The notes below the pieces were generated by a model that was given only the letters and a program-made list of their open reading frames with translations, was not told the DNA's origin and ran no database searches. 64,000 nucleotides of DNA. Origin: Inquilinus sp. KBS0705. GTDB lineage: Bacteria > Bacteroidota > Bacteroidia > Sphingobacteriales > Sphingobacteriaceae. Numbering within the stretch: the first letter of the stretch is position 1; each line of letters begins with the position of its first letter. The position numbers were made by a program, and so were the translations under genes. The stretch is from the NCBI GenBank assembly GCA_005938025.2, contig VCCI02000003.1, positions 248,001-312,000 on the forward strand, in the 5' to 3' direction. This document shows positions 34,498 to 42,694 of the stretch, piece by piece.

Positions 34498-35129
34498 GCC
34501 CGCTCATTGCCGCGGGAGGGCTAGTTACTTTTCTCTTGATAGAAAAGTAACCAAAAGATCAAGTCAGCGCGATGCTTCCAGCGCTCCCTGCCGGTTCTTC
34601 ACGCTTTTTTGTCGATTGTTCGCTGCGCTCCAATCCATCCAAAAAAAGCTAAACCGACATTCCCGCCATACGCCCGGCCCGCTCACGCTGACAGTAAGGC
34701 CCCGCGCTTCTTTTTCTTTCTTAGTTCCCCTCTCGAGAGGGGTTAGGGGTGTGTTAGTCGCCATGCATAATAAACCGCGCTCCCTGCCGGTTCTTCACGC
34801 TTTTTTGTCGATTGTTCGCTTTGCTTCAAACCATCCAAAAAGCTAAACCGTCATTCCCGCCATACGCCCGGCCCGCACACGCTGACAGTAGGCCCCACGC
34901 TTCTTTTTTTGATTTGGTTTAAACTCGTTCTTCCGCAGCTACGTCAGCAAAGCGGCTTCGGGCGAAAGCGGGTAAAACAATGGTGACCTGTGCGGGGAAG
35001 GATTTTTTGTCTTGATTTATTCACCTATTGTTTGTTTTTTTATAGGTGTTCATGAGCTCCCTACGGTCGGTTTTTGGTTCTTTTTCATCAAGGAAAAAGA
35101 ACTGGGCCCTCCCGCGGCCAAGAGCGGGC
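34498..35129. mobile_element. Non-coding palindromic element, copy B (632 bp)
   Basis: The ends match copy A: CCGCTCATTGCCGCGGGAG on the left and CTCCCGCGGCCAAGAGCGG on the right. Left hairpin: GTTACTTTTCT-CTTGAT-AGAAAAGTAAC (34524-34551). Right hairpin: GTTCTTTTTC-ATCAAG-GAAAAAGAAC (35077-35102). Stem bases differ from copy A but pair, and the loops are kept. About 140 bp of the interior is present twice (from 34581 and from 34777) with a CCCCTCTCGAGAGGGG REP unit (34725-34756) between. Not coding. Confidence 0.85.
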
Positions 35130-35525
35130 CTATCTCATTATTAAACCATAATATTTAGCTAAGCCCCCTGCCATGCCCAACCCTGCCCAAGCACCCTGCC
35201 AATCGTTCCCCTCCCAGAGAGGGCTTAGGGGTGTGTTAACCACCATACCCTAACAAACCCTGCCATACCGAACCCGCCCGTGCACCCAACCTGCAAAATG
35301 ACCCAATGACGCCCTGCAAAATGGCCCAATGCCGCGCAGCAAATGAAACCGTAAATTTTTGTAAAGGTGCTGTTGTGCCGATAGCTTGCGATAGCCCCGC
35401 TATCCGCTTATACTGCACAAGGCCTTAATCGGCGGGCCGGTATACGCTGCTATCGGGTTTAGGGGGGATGAGTTGTTAACACACACAATACGCGTGTGCC
35501 AGCGAAGAATCCTTTTTTATTAGAT
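35130..35525. other. Gene-free repeat-rich stretch before the AT-rich island
   Basis: No gene seen. It holds a REP unit at 35206-35239 (CCCCTCCCAGAGAGGG, then GGGGTGTG foot), two tandem 23-bp direct repeats at 35290-35334 (CCTGCAAAATGACCCAATG, then with G for A), and GATAGC/GCTATC hairpins near 35378-35405. Composition changes sharply near 35515, where the AT-rich genes begin. Confidence 0.7.
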
Positions 35526-36341
35526 TTAGGATGTGGAACCTTCATTTTTGGCCTGTTCCCAGGCTTTTTTCAAAATTGCTCGTGAGAGATTCAAAATTTC
35601 ATCACTAAGAGAGTTTAGTAGTTCGGGTTTATCTTTAGGATTTGAAACTGAATGTCTGAAATATTTGTCAAGGGCATTTTCTAGGTTCATATGATCTTCC
35701 TCCTGTTTATTTAGAAATAGCTTGATTTGAAATGAAAATATTCTTGCAGTTTTTAATCGTTCAAGAACATCTTTGTATATTATATCAACCTTTTCGTCGT
35801 TGCCTTTTTCAATAAGCGATATCAATTCTTCTACATAAGTATTAACTAGTGCTACTTCACCATTGAATTTACTTAAAAGCTCCCGCAAATCTTGAATCCA
35901 TGCAATTCTAGCTTGAGAAACGTTATTTGCCCTAACTTGTGTAAGCGTCATTTTAGAGGTTTCTCTAATTTGTTCTCTAGAGAGTTTCAATAACTCCTGT
36001 GCTTGTGCTTCCTGACTTTTTAATTGTTGGGCCGCGTTTGAGGTTTGAACCTTAATCTGTTTTTTTCCTATATAGATTGCACCTAATGTGGATATAACTA
36101 CGACAATTAGTGCTACTAAAGAGGGGGTAATATCTCTGAAGGTATTTGTGTCTTTTTTTAACACTTTGCTTAACTCATCTAATTGAACAATCGACACTTT
36201 TAAAGAATCATTGCCGCTTTTTTTATAAAAAAAGAGTTTGTTTATTGTCGTATCAGATTTTGGATTTTTAATAGATCTGTTTTTTGCGATGTTAAAAGAT
36301 ACAGCAAATACAAATAAAATAATTAATGATATTTTTTTCAT
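35526..36341 (-). CDS. Membrane-anchored coiled-coil protein, last gene of AT-rich operon
   Basis: A 271-residue protein I do not recognise by function. Seen: a hydrophobic N-terminal segment (MKKISLIILFVFAVSFNIA), a second membrane helix near 75-95 (ITPSLVALIVVVISTLGAIYIG), then a glutamine/lysine coiled coil and the segment SQARIAWIQDLRELLSKFNGE, a helical motif found in several uncharacterised bacterial membrane proteins. The C-terminus is helical and cytosolic or periplasmic. Its start overlaps the upstream gene by 4 bp. Base composition is visibly lower in G+C than the flanks. Confidence 0.78.
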   Translation of the reverse strand: MKKISLIILFVFAVSFNIAKNRSIKNPKSDTTINKLFFYKKSGNDSLKVSIVQLDELSKVLKKDTNTFRDITPSLVALIVVVISTLGAIYIGKKQIKVQTSNAAQQLKSQEAQAQELLKLSREQIRETSKMTLTQVRANNVSQARIAWIQDLRELLSKFNGEVALVNTYVEELISLIEKGNDEKVDIIYKDVLERLKTARIFSFQIKLFLNKQEEDHMNLENALDKYFRHSVSNPKDKPELLNSLSDEILNLSRAILKKAWEQAKNEGSTS

Positions 36342-36694
36342 CGTAGAGAGTCAATTAATAATTGAATGGAATTTAATTTCATTCCATAGTCTATCAACAT
36401 TTTATCTGTGAATTTCTCAGGATCTACCCAATATTTGCTTTTTTCTTTCAGTATATCTGTTAACTCCTTTACTTCCTGATTATTAATTTTTTCCAAATTT
36501 TCAGCCGTTCTCAACCATATATTTGACAAAATAGATGAACGTTGGTCTTTATTTAAATTTCGAGTTTCGTTGATATGGAACTTGGTTTGATTAATTGCGT
36601 ATGTGACTTCTTGTATAATATAATTTAATTCGGACTTCCTAAGTCCTGATATATTCAAAATGTTTTTTGTTTGGTAGATAATAAAGTTAATCAT
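36338..36694 (-). CDS. Small helical protein of unknown function in AT-rich operon
   Basis: 118 residues from the ATG at 36694. A TTG at 36772 would lengthen it but overlap the upstream gene by 55 bp, so the ATG is preferred. Sequence is helical and rich in Asn, Ile and Lys: MINFIIYQTKNILNISGLRK, FHINETRNLNKDQRSSILSN, DKMLIDYGMKLNSIQLLIDSL. No family recognised. It is joined to the next gene by a 4-bp overlap, which implies translational coupling. Confidence 0.68.
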   Translation of the reverse strand: MINFIIYQTKNILNISGLRKSELNYIIQEVTYAINQTKFHINETRNLNKDQRSSILSNIWLRTAENLEKINNQEVKELTDILKEKSKYWVDPEKFTDKMLIDYGMKLNSIQLLIDSLR

Positions 36695-36717
36695 ATTAAG
36701 ATATAGTGTAATTGGAG

Positions 36718-37212
36718 TTATTCTGTTTTTTGTAAGTTTATTATTTTGGTTAATATTAATAGACTCCTCCAAAGAGTTAGCGCGATTATTATTAATCCTA
36801 AAACATTGAAGAAATAAATATATTTATGGTTGTCCTCATTTAAAAACAACTTTAATGAATATCCAATCACAGATATAATTGTTAGAGATTTTACACAGTT
36901 TTTAAGGTGTTTTACTGTTTCGAAATACAGGTTAGTAGCAAAAAATATCTCAAAAACAGTATGATCGTCCATTTTCGATCTATTATCAATGCTAGAACCA
37001 CTTTTAAAAGTGATTAGAACTGTAAGTAAGGTTAAAATAAATCCAGCCAATGTCAAGGCAATTGTAGATAAGTCTGAAGCAGTAGTGATAGTATACTGTG
37101 GTTTAGGTAAAATCAGAATATTTTTGTGGCATAAATAATAAGTTGTTCCACATACTGCTAAAGCCAATGTATAATCCCAAACTAATGGTCGACGAAAGTA
37201 TGAATTTATCAT
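36718..37212 (-). CDS. Four-helix membrane protein in AT-rich operon
   Basis: 164 residues with four clear membrane helices: DYTLALAVCGTTYYLCH, STIALTLAGFILTLLTVLIT, LTIISVIGYSLKLFL and FFNVLGLIIIALTLWRSLLI. A short polar loop with KSGSSIDNRSKMDDHTVFE lies between helices 2 and 3. I do not recognise the family. Small multi-helix membrane proteins paired with a soluble sensor are common in phage-defence operons (for example KwaA in Kiwa), but I see no specific sequence match. It overlaps the upstream gene by 4 bp. Confidence 0.78.
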   Translation of the reverse strand: MINSYFRRPLVWDYTLALAVCGTTYYLCHKNILILPKPQYTITTASDLSTIALTLAGFILTLLTVLITFKSGSSIDNRSKMDDHTVFEIFFATNLYFETVKHLKNCVKSLTIISVIGYSLKLFLNEDNHKYIYFFNVLGLIIIALTLWRSLLILTKIINLQKTE

Positions 37213-38195
37213 TCCGCTAGCTTTTCAATAAATTCATCAAATTCAGGCTTTATCAATTCATACCAATCTTTTAGTTTTGTGATTTTAGTCAAATCAAATT
37301 CTTTAACTATTTCTTTTTTCCCTTTTAATAAATTAAAAACTTCTTCATTTCCTTCTTTATCTTCATACTTAACCACAAAATTTTCGAATGCATCTATGTT
37401 AAATGGCCTCCCTTTAAATTTTTGCAATAAATTTATTACCATACTATTTGCCTCCTTGTTAAGCTCAGTGCTTCTAACTGTGTTGCCTGGCGTTTGATAC
37501 ATAGCTTCAAGTTTTATAAATTTTGGCTTAATTCTTTGACCAATTGTATTAATACCGAGAAAATATTGGCCAACTAATTCAGTGTCAAGAATCGCAAGCT
37601 TTTGTGGTTGTACTTTAATGTCAATATTTAAAACATTTTTTAATTCCGACAAAGTTTTATCAATGGATGTATTCATGTGCATAGTTACCTCAGTCGCTTT
37701 AGCTAACCTTAAAGTGTCTCGCGCAACATTTCTTAAATAATATTCTATATCTGATAGCCTTGGGCCATTACTGTTAAATTCTAAACATATTATTGCCGGA
37801 CTTTTACTGTAGTCAATAAAAAAATGGGTTTGTTCAGCTATTGAACCCTGAGCAGCATCTAAAGGAATCAATTTAAATTTGTCAGCGGGTTTAAGCATTG
37901 GAACTCTACCAGACCTAAGTAATGCTATCGTACATCGTATTCTTTTATCTTTAAGTATAAAAACCGATTGTGCCATAAACAACTCTCTACTTCCTTCGTC
38001 AGGTCGGTTATGGTTTCTATCAATTAGATGTCCCTTCCCTTTGTGCAACTCGTTAGTTACATAAGTTATTATCTTAAATAGAATTTCGTCAGCTGATTGG
38101 GCTACGTCATTATAAGGCGTGAATTTTAATGAATAAAAGTGAAATCGTATAGTTGATAAATTTTCTTTTGATTTTCGATTTTCTTCTTTACTCAT
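37209..38195 (-). CDS. Soluble protein of unknown function, first gene of AT-rich operon
   Basis: 328 residues, no signal peptide and no membrane helix. The first 140 residues are mixed alpha/beta (LSTIRFHFYSLKFTPYNDVAQSADEIL, FMAQSVFILKDKRIRCTIALL, AIICLEFNSNGPRLSDIEYYLRNVARD), the end is helical and charged (KITKLKDWYELIKPEFDEFIEKL). The N-terminal half, with a strand-rich core and an E-x-N-x-x-G segment, could be a binding or nuclease-like fold, but no catalytic motif is certain. It leads the four-gene operon. Confidence 0.78.
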   Translation of the reverse strand: MSKEENRKSKENLSTIRFHFYSLKFTPYNDVAQSADEILFKIITYVTNELHKGKGHLIDRNHNRPDEGSRELFMAQSVFILKDKRIRCTIALLRSGRVPMLKPADKFKLIPLDAAQGSIAEQTHFFIDYSKSPAIICLEFNSNGPRLSDIEYYLRNVARDTLRLAKATEVTMHMNTSIDKTLSELKNVLNIDIKVQPQKLAILDTELVGQYFLGINTIGQRIKPKFIKLEAMYQTPGNTVRSTELNKEANSMVINLLQKFKGRPFNIDAFENFVVKYEDKEGNEEVFNLLKGKKEIVKEFDLTKITKLKDWYELIKPEFDEFIEKLAE

Positions 38196-38451
38196 TTCAT
38201 ATAAAAATTAAGTCAATAGTAATGGGTCTGATAAAGATGGAGATAAAATGTCAACTTAAAAATAGAAAACCACCTGATTTACAAATAATTATAAATTAAA
38301 TACTGTGCTTATGGGTTAAGGTATTTAATGATGGTAATAATTAATTTCAAAGAACAATTCCTACCCGGTAACCACACGGTAAATGCCGCCGCTGCTTAAA
38401 CCGCCTCAGCAGGGCAGGGGTTTTAAAGGTCCATCGGTTAAATCCGCAGGT

Positions 38452-38566
38452 GTCATTTCGACCGTAGGGAGAAATCTTGTTGGAATGGCAGTTGGGCTAA
38501 TTGCACATCGAACAAGATCCCTCGTCGCTGCGCTCGCCGTGCTTCGACGGGCTCAGCATGACAGGG
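38452..38566. repeat. GTCATTTCGACC/AAATCTTGTT palindromic repeat
   Basis: Left arm GTCATTTCGACCGTAGGGAG with AAATCTTGTT; right part AACAAGATCCCTCGTCG followed by TGCTTCGACGGGCTCAGCA TGAC, the same class as the repeat at 25927. The arms form a long foldback of mosaic type. Confidence 0.7.
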
Positions 38567-38581
38567 TGGTGAGGGCGGTTG

Positions 38582-38741
38582 AAGAAGTCCATAGTCCATA
38601 GTCCATGGTCGATAGTCAATAGTAGCTGCGATGGCATGGTCGGCAAGAAGTCCATAGTCCATGGTCGATAGTCCATAGTAGCTGCCATCGACTGCCTACT
38701 GCCAACTATCGACTATGGACTATCGACTATGGACTATCGAC
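38582..38741. repeat. Direct and inverted CCATAGTCCATGGTCGATAGTC repeat block
   Basis: Two direct copies of AAGAAGTCCATAGTCCATG with GTCGATAGTC and TAGTAGCTGC (from 38582 and from 38646), and then the inverse GACTATGGACTATCGAC at about 38711-38741. The block can fold into a long hairpin. Confidence 0.8.
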
Positions 38742-39030
38742 CACATACAAATATCGGTACCCGGGTTTAAAGTTTTCGTGACAGTGTTTTGTCACACGGT
38801 TTTTTTGGCGGGTGGCATCCCCCAAAAGTCCAAAAACCAAAACAGGTGTTTGGAATACTGCTTTTTATTTCGTAAATTGGTTACCCTGCCCCCAACAAAA
38901 AAAACGAAAACGCCACAGCGCGGCCAACAAAAAAAACCAAAAATTGCAAAAATTTATAGCGGCACTGTAATGGCGGCTAAAATGCCATTGGCATGGCAGT
39001 AGTCGGGTATCGCCCTCCCCAAAAAATCAT

Positions 39031-39038
39031 TATCTTTG
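39031..39038 (+). promoter_or_regulatory. -7 promoter box next to the radical SAM gene
   Basis: TATCTTTG fits TAnnTTTG and ends 8 bp before the ATG at 39047, so the leader would be only a few bases. Confidence 0.65.
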
Positions 39039-39046
39039 CCCCTCAA

Positions 39047-40003
39047 ATGCAAGCTGAAGACACCACCACCATACCATCCACCTGGGAAAAAGGGTACAAC
39101 AACTATGGCCCCTGGCTAAAGCAAAAGTACCCCGGTCACCGTGTGTTTAAGGTGATTGTAGATGGTGGCTTTACCTGCCCCAACCGCGATGGCAGCAAGG
39201 GTTACGGCGGCTGCACCTACTGCAATGTAGACTCGTTTACGCCCAGCGTAAGCCGCAATGCGCCCACCCTTAGGCAACAGGTAGAAGAGGGCATGGAAAG
39301 GGCCATAAAGGGCAATAAGGCTGATAAGTTCATTATCTACTTTCAGCCCAATACCAACACCTATGCCCCGGCGCACTACCTTAAAATGCTGTACGACGAA
39401 GCCCTGAGCATCAACACCGAAAACATTGTGGGCCTGAGCGTTGGCACCCGCCCCGACTGTATAGACGCTGAGAAAATAGCCCTGCTTGAAAGCTACACCA
39501 ACCGCTTTGATGTTGACCTGGAGATGGGTATGGAGAGCATTTACAACGATACCCTAAACCAGATAAACCGCGGCTGCAGCCACGAGGAGCTGGAAAAGGC
39601 TCTGGCCCTAACGGTAAACACCAGGCTGGATGTTTGCGTACACACCATCTTCGGCTTCCCCTGGGAAACCCACCAGATGATGCTTAAATACGCCGACGAG
39701 ATAAACCGCCACGCGCAGATCAAGTTTGTCAAATTCCACCACCTGCACATCGTAGAGGGTAGCGTAATGGGCGTTAAGTACAAGCGCGAGCCCTTTAAGC
39801 TGTTCAGCCTGGAAGAGTACGCCGACTTCCTGTGCGAACTGCTGCCATTGGTACGCCCCGATATTGTTATACAGCGCCTGTTCGGCCTAAGCGACCGCGA
39901 ACTGCTGATAGCCCCCAACTGGGGACTGAAGAAAAGCGAGATACAGTACTTTATAGATCAGCGCATACTAAGCCGCGGCGTAGTGCAGGGCAGCGCCTTG
40001 TAG
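39047..40003 (+). CDS. Radical SAM protein, YhcC/TIGR01212 family
   Basis: 318 residues from the ATG at 39047, chosen because the promoter box lies just upstream and the longer frame would run into it. Seen: the [4Fe-4S] cysteines in CPNRDGSKGYGGCTYC, whose wide spacing is the mark of the YhcC family rather than the classic C-x3-C-x2-C, then FQPNTNTYAP, LSVGTRPDC, VDLEMGMESIYNDTLNQINR and VCVHTIFGFPWET. The reaction is not known; relatives are linked to RNA or peptide modification. It is likely monocistronic. Confidence 0.9.
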   Translation: MQAEDTTTIPSTWEKGYNNYGPWLKQKYPGHRVFKVIVDGGFTCPNRDGSKGYGGCTYCNVDSFTPSVSRNAPTLRQQVEEGMERAIKGNKADKFIIYFQPNTNTYAPAHYLKMLYDEALSINTENIVGLSVGTRPDCIDAEKIALLESYTNRFDVDLEMGMESIYNDTLNQINRGCSHEELEKALALTVNTRLDVCVHTIFGFPWETHQMMLKYADEINRHAQIKFVKFHHLHIVEGSVMGVKYKREPFKLFSLEEYADFLCELLPLVRPDIVIQRLFGLSDRELLIAPNWGLKKSEIQYFIDQRILSRGVVQGSAL

Positions 40004-40127
40004 CTATGCCATTACCCCTTTTGGCTATAAACTGATGCCAGGCAAAAATAGCCCGCCGTTAATTGGTATCTTGTTTGCAACAACCATCACCAAGTAACAT
40101 TCGTAAAACGTAAATTAAATAGCTGTT

Positions 40128-41363
40128 TTGGCGCAAAAACCTTTACAAAACTACATTCCGGCGTTAACGGGGGTGCGGGCACTGGCGGCCTACCTGGTGT
40201 TTATATCGCATTACGCGTATGTGTTTGATGAAAATTTTCCCCGTGCTGTGCAACGTTTTCTTAACGAGTTCCATATTGGGGTAACCATCTTCTTTGTGCT
40301 GTCGGGTTTTTTAATTGCTTTTAGGTATTTTGATAGCTTTAAGCTAACGGGCCCCTGGTTTAGGCAGTACCTTAAAAACCGGGTGGCGCGTATATACCCC
40401 ATGTACTTCCTGCTCACGCTTGGGGCTTTCGTATCGTACCACTACACTCACGACCCTAAGATAACCGGCGGCTACAGCAACGCAACGGGCTTGTTTTTTA
40501 TGCATATTACCTTTGTAAGGGGCTTTTTTGATCAGCTTAAGTTTACCGGCATAGCCCAGGGCTGGAGCCTTACGGTTGAGGAGTGCTTTTACTTTTCGGC
40601 ACCGTTTATATTTTACTTTGCCCAGCGCTACCGCAAGTTTTATATACAGCCCATTGTTATAACCTGCTTCGGCGTTTTGCTGGTGCTGATGTTCAGGAAT
40701 GTAGACTGGCACGGCTTCTTCGGCAACTTTACCTTTATGATGCTGTACACCTTTTTGGGCCGGTGTTTCGAGTTTTTCGCGGGGATACAACTGGCGCTTA
40801 TCGTTCGTAAAAAACAGCTGACGGGTACGGCCAAAAGCAAATACACCTACCTGGGTTTTGTGCTGATATTTGTATGCGTTGGCATCATGTCGGTATTGCC
40901 TATACCCAAAAACGAGGTGGCCGGCTTGCACAACCCGCTGGGGATTATTACCAATAACTACCTGCTGGCGGCATCAATAGCCTTGTTTTTTTATGGCTTA
41001 CTAACCGAGGCCACCACCATTAAAAAGATACTATCAAACAAGTTTGTTGAGCTGCTTGGCAAAAGCTCGTATATATTTTACCTGATACACCTAGGCTACA
41101 TGTACGACTTTTTACACAACTACTTTAACAAATGGAACGACCAGGTATTTGACCTTTACGACAAGTGGGGGGTAGACTGGGTATCGCCCTTCCAATACGA
41201 TAGTTTGAACGTGTTATACGGTTTTATCATCCTGAATGGTGTTTCTATAGCGTTATTCAAGCTAATTGAAGAACCTTTAAATCATTATATTCGTAAATCA
41301 AATTTTCTGATCAAGAATGCACCCCGTAATCCTGATAATGATTCGGGTGCAATAAAAGCTTAA
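40128..41363 (+). CDS. Membrane acyltransferase, acyltransferase-3 family
   Basis: 411 residues, about ten membrane helices. Seen: YIPALTGVRALAAYLVFISHY, where the R-x-x-A-x-x-x-V-x-x-x-H pattern carries the catalytic His, then FHIGVTIFFVLSGFLIAFRYF and KNRVARIYPMYFLL. Such enzymes O-acetylate sugars of lipopolysaccharide, capsule or peptidoglycan. The start appears to be TTG at 40128, as no ATG lies close upstream and the first residues fit the family. It is followed after 8 bp by an esterase gene, a plausible acyl transfer/removal pair. Confidence 0.88.
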   Translation: MAQKPLQNYIPALTGVRALAAYLVFISHYAYVFDENFPRAVQRFLNEFHIGVTIFFVLSGFLIAFRYFDSFKLTGPWFRQYLKNRVARIYPMYFLLTLGAFVSYHYTHDPKITGGYSNATGLFFMHITFVRGFFDQLKFTGIAQGWSLTVEECFYFSAPFIFYFAQRYRKFYIQPIVITCFGVLLVLMFRNVDWHGFFGNFTFMMLYTFLGRCFEFFAGIQLALIVRKKQLTGTAKSKYTYLGFVLIFVCVGIMSVLPIPKNEVAGLHNPLGIITNNYLLAASIALFFYGLLTEATTIKKILSNKFVELLGKSSYIFYLIHLGYMYDFLHNYFNKWNDQVFDLYDKWGVDWVSPFQYDSLNVLYGFIILNGVSIALFKLIEEPLNHYIRKSNFLIKNAPRNPDNDSGAIKA

Positions 41364-41371
41364 CTGTAACG

Positions 41372-42685
41372 ATGAATACGCCTAAAAGATGGAGTAAGTT
41401 TTTGAAGATAATTGCCAGTGTTGTTTTAATAGCAGGTGCCCATCAGGCCATTGCGCAAGACGACGCTAAAAATGAAGGGGAGGTATCAACCACCCTTACA
41501 CCCGCAACCAAAAATGCCATTTTTGATAATAACGCCAAATATACCTTCGAGGTAAAAAACACCACCGCTATAGACCAGTCGGGCAAGGTATCGTACGTGG
41601 TTACCCGCTATGGCAAAACGTTGCATAAAGATTCGGTTAAAGTAACCATCAAAAAGAATAGTTCGGGTAAGTATACCTTTGACTTGCCTGCCATGAAAAC
41701 CGGGTTTTACAAGATCAATTTTATGGTAAACGTTACCGAATATGACGACACCACCCGCCGTGTATTTGGCATAAGGCCCGAAGAGATTGTATCGCAGTAT
41801 AAAAAACCTGCCGATTTTGATAAGTTTTGGGCCGATACCAAAGCTGACCTGGCAAAGGTAAAGCCCAATTTTAAGGTAACGCTAATGCCCAAACTTAAAA
41901 CGGCAAACCGTAACGTGTACCTTATAGAAATGCAATCGTACGAAAACATGACCATAAGGGGATGGATGACCGTGCCGATATCAAAAACCAAAAGGAAGTT
42001 TTCGGTACTGCTGGGTTTGCCAGGCTACCAGGTTAACCTAAAGCCTATTACCGGTATGGACGAAGACCTGGCTATTATTACCCTTAACGTTAGGGGGCAG
42101 GGCAATAGTCGCGGCCCTATAAACACCCGCCGCGACGAATTCATTTTTTACCATATTGATAACCGCGACCGCTACGTAATGCGCGGTGTTATTATGGATT
42201 GCCTGCGTGCCGTCGATTTTATATTTACCCAGCCAAATTTGCGGCACGACAATATTATGCTTACCGGCGGCAGCCTTGGCGGGTACCTTGTTTTGGCAAC
42301 TGCAGCGCTTGATAACAGGGTTAACCTGGCATCGGTGCAAAACCCTATATTATGCGATGTGGGCAACCTTGATGGCGAGGTTACCTGGCCAATTAACGAT
42401 ATTAAGCGGTACATTAAAACACAACCCGGCCTTACCTACGAGCAGGTGCTGGAGAATATGAGATATTACGACGGGAAAAACTTTGCATCAGAAATTAAAT
42501 GCTCAACATTAATGGGTATTGGTTTATTAGACCAGTATGCCCCGCCGGCTAATGAGTATGCAACTTACAATGGTATAACGGCTAAAAAAAGGCTCGAGGT
42601 TTTCAAGGATCTGGGCCATGAAGTAAGCCAGGCGTATAAGGACCTTGAGGGCAGGTGGATGCGTGATGCATTTGCGTTATTTTAA
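41372..42685 (+). CDS. Exported acetyl xylan esterase-type hydrolase
   Basis: 437 residues with a signal peptide (to HQAIAQ). After an N-terminal beta-sandwich (residues about 40-135) comes an AXE1-type alpha/beta hydrolase: DFDKFWADTKADLAKVKP, RGWMTVPISKTKRKFSVLLGLPGYQ, NVRGQGNSRGP, the nucleophile Ser in MLTGGSLGGYLVLATAA, the acid in GLLDQYAPPANEYA and the His in FKDLGHEVS. These remove acetyl groups from sugars. Next to an acyltransferase and an outer-membrane protein it fits envelope or polysaccharide modification. Confidence 0.88.
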   Translation: MNTPKRWSKFLKIIASVVLIAGAHQAIAQDDAKNEGEVSTTLTPATKNAIFDNNAKYTFEVKNTTAIDQSGKVSYVVTRYGKTLHKDSVKVTIKKNSSGKYTFDLPAMKTGFYKINFMVNVTEYDDTTRRVFGIRPEEIVSQYKKPADFDKFWADTKADLAKVKPNFKVTLMPKLKTANRNVYLIEMQSYENMTIRGWMTVPISKTKRKFSVLLGLPGYQVNLKPITGMDEDLAIITLNVRGQGNSRGPINTRRDEFIFYHIDNRDRYVMRGVIMDCLRAVDFIFTQPNLRHDNIMLTGGSLGGYLVLATAALDNRVNLASVQNPILCDVGNLDGEVTWPINDIKRYIKTQPGLTYEQVLENMRYYDGKNFASEIKCSTLMGIGLLDQYAPPANEYATYNGITAKKRLEVFKDLGHEVSQAYKDLEGRWMRDAFALF

Positions 42686-42694
42686 TATGTATAT

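Larger units (their letters stand above)
38196..39046. other. Gene-free stretch right of the AT-rich island
   Basis: 851 bp with no supported gene. The first about 180 bp is AT-rich like the island and probably holds its promoter. From about 38380 the composition returns to that of the chromosome and two palindromic repeat blocks follow (38452-38566 and 38582-38741). From 38760 to 39030 nothing clear is seen. Confidence 0.7.

Noticed and set aside
34478-34846. A 122-residue frame in copy B
   Set aside because: It runs through the element's hairpins and REP unit; the frame is not kept between copies.
35526-38195. Naming the AT-rich operon as Kiwa
   Set aside because: A four-helix membrane protein with a soluble partner is reminiscent of KwaA/KwaB, but gene order differs and I see no family-specific residues; two more genes are present.
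38582-38741. CRISPR array
   Set aside because: The repeats are not evenly spaced, spacers are not unique, arms are inverted, and no cas genes are present.
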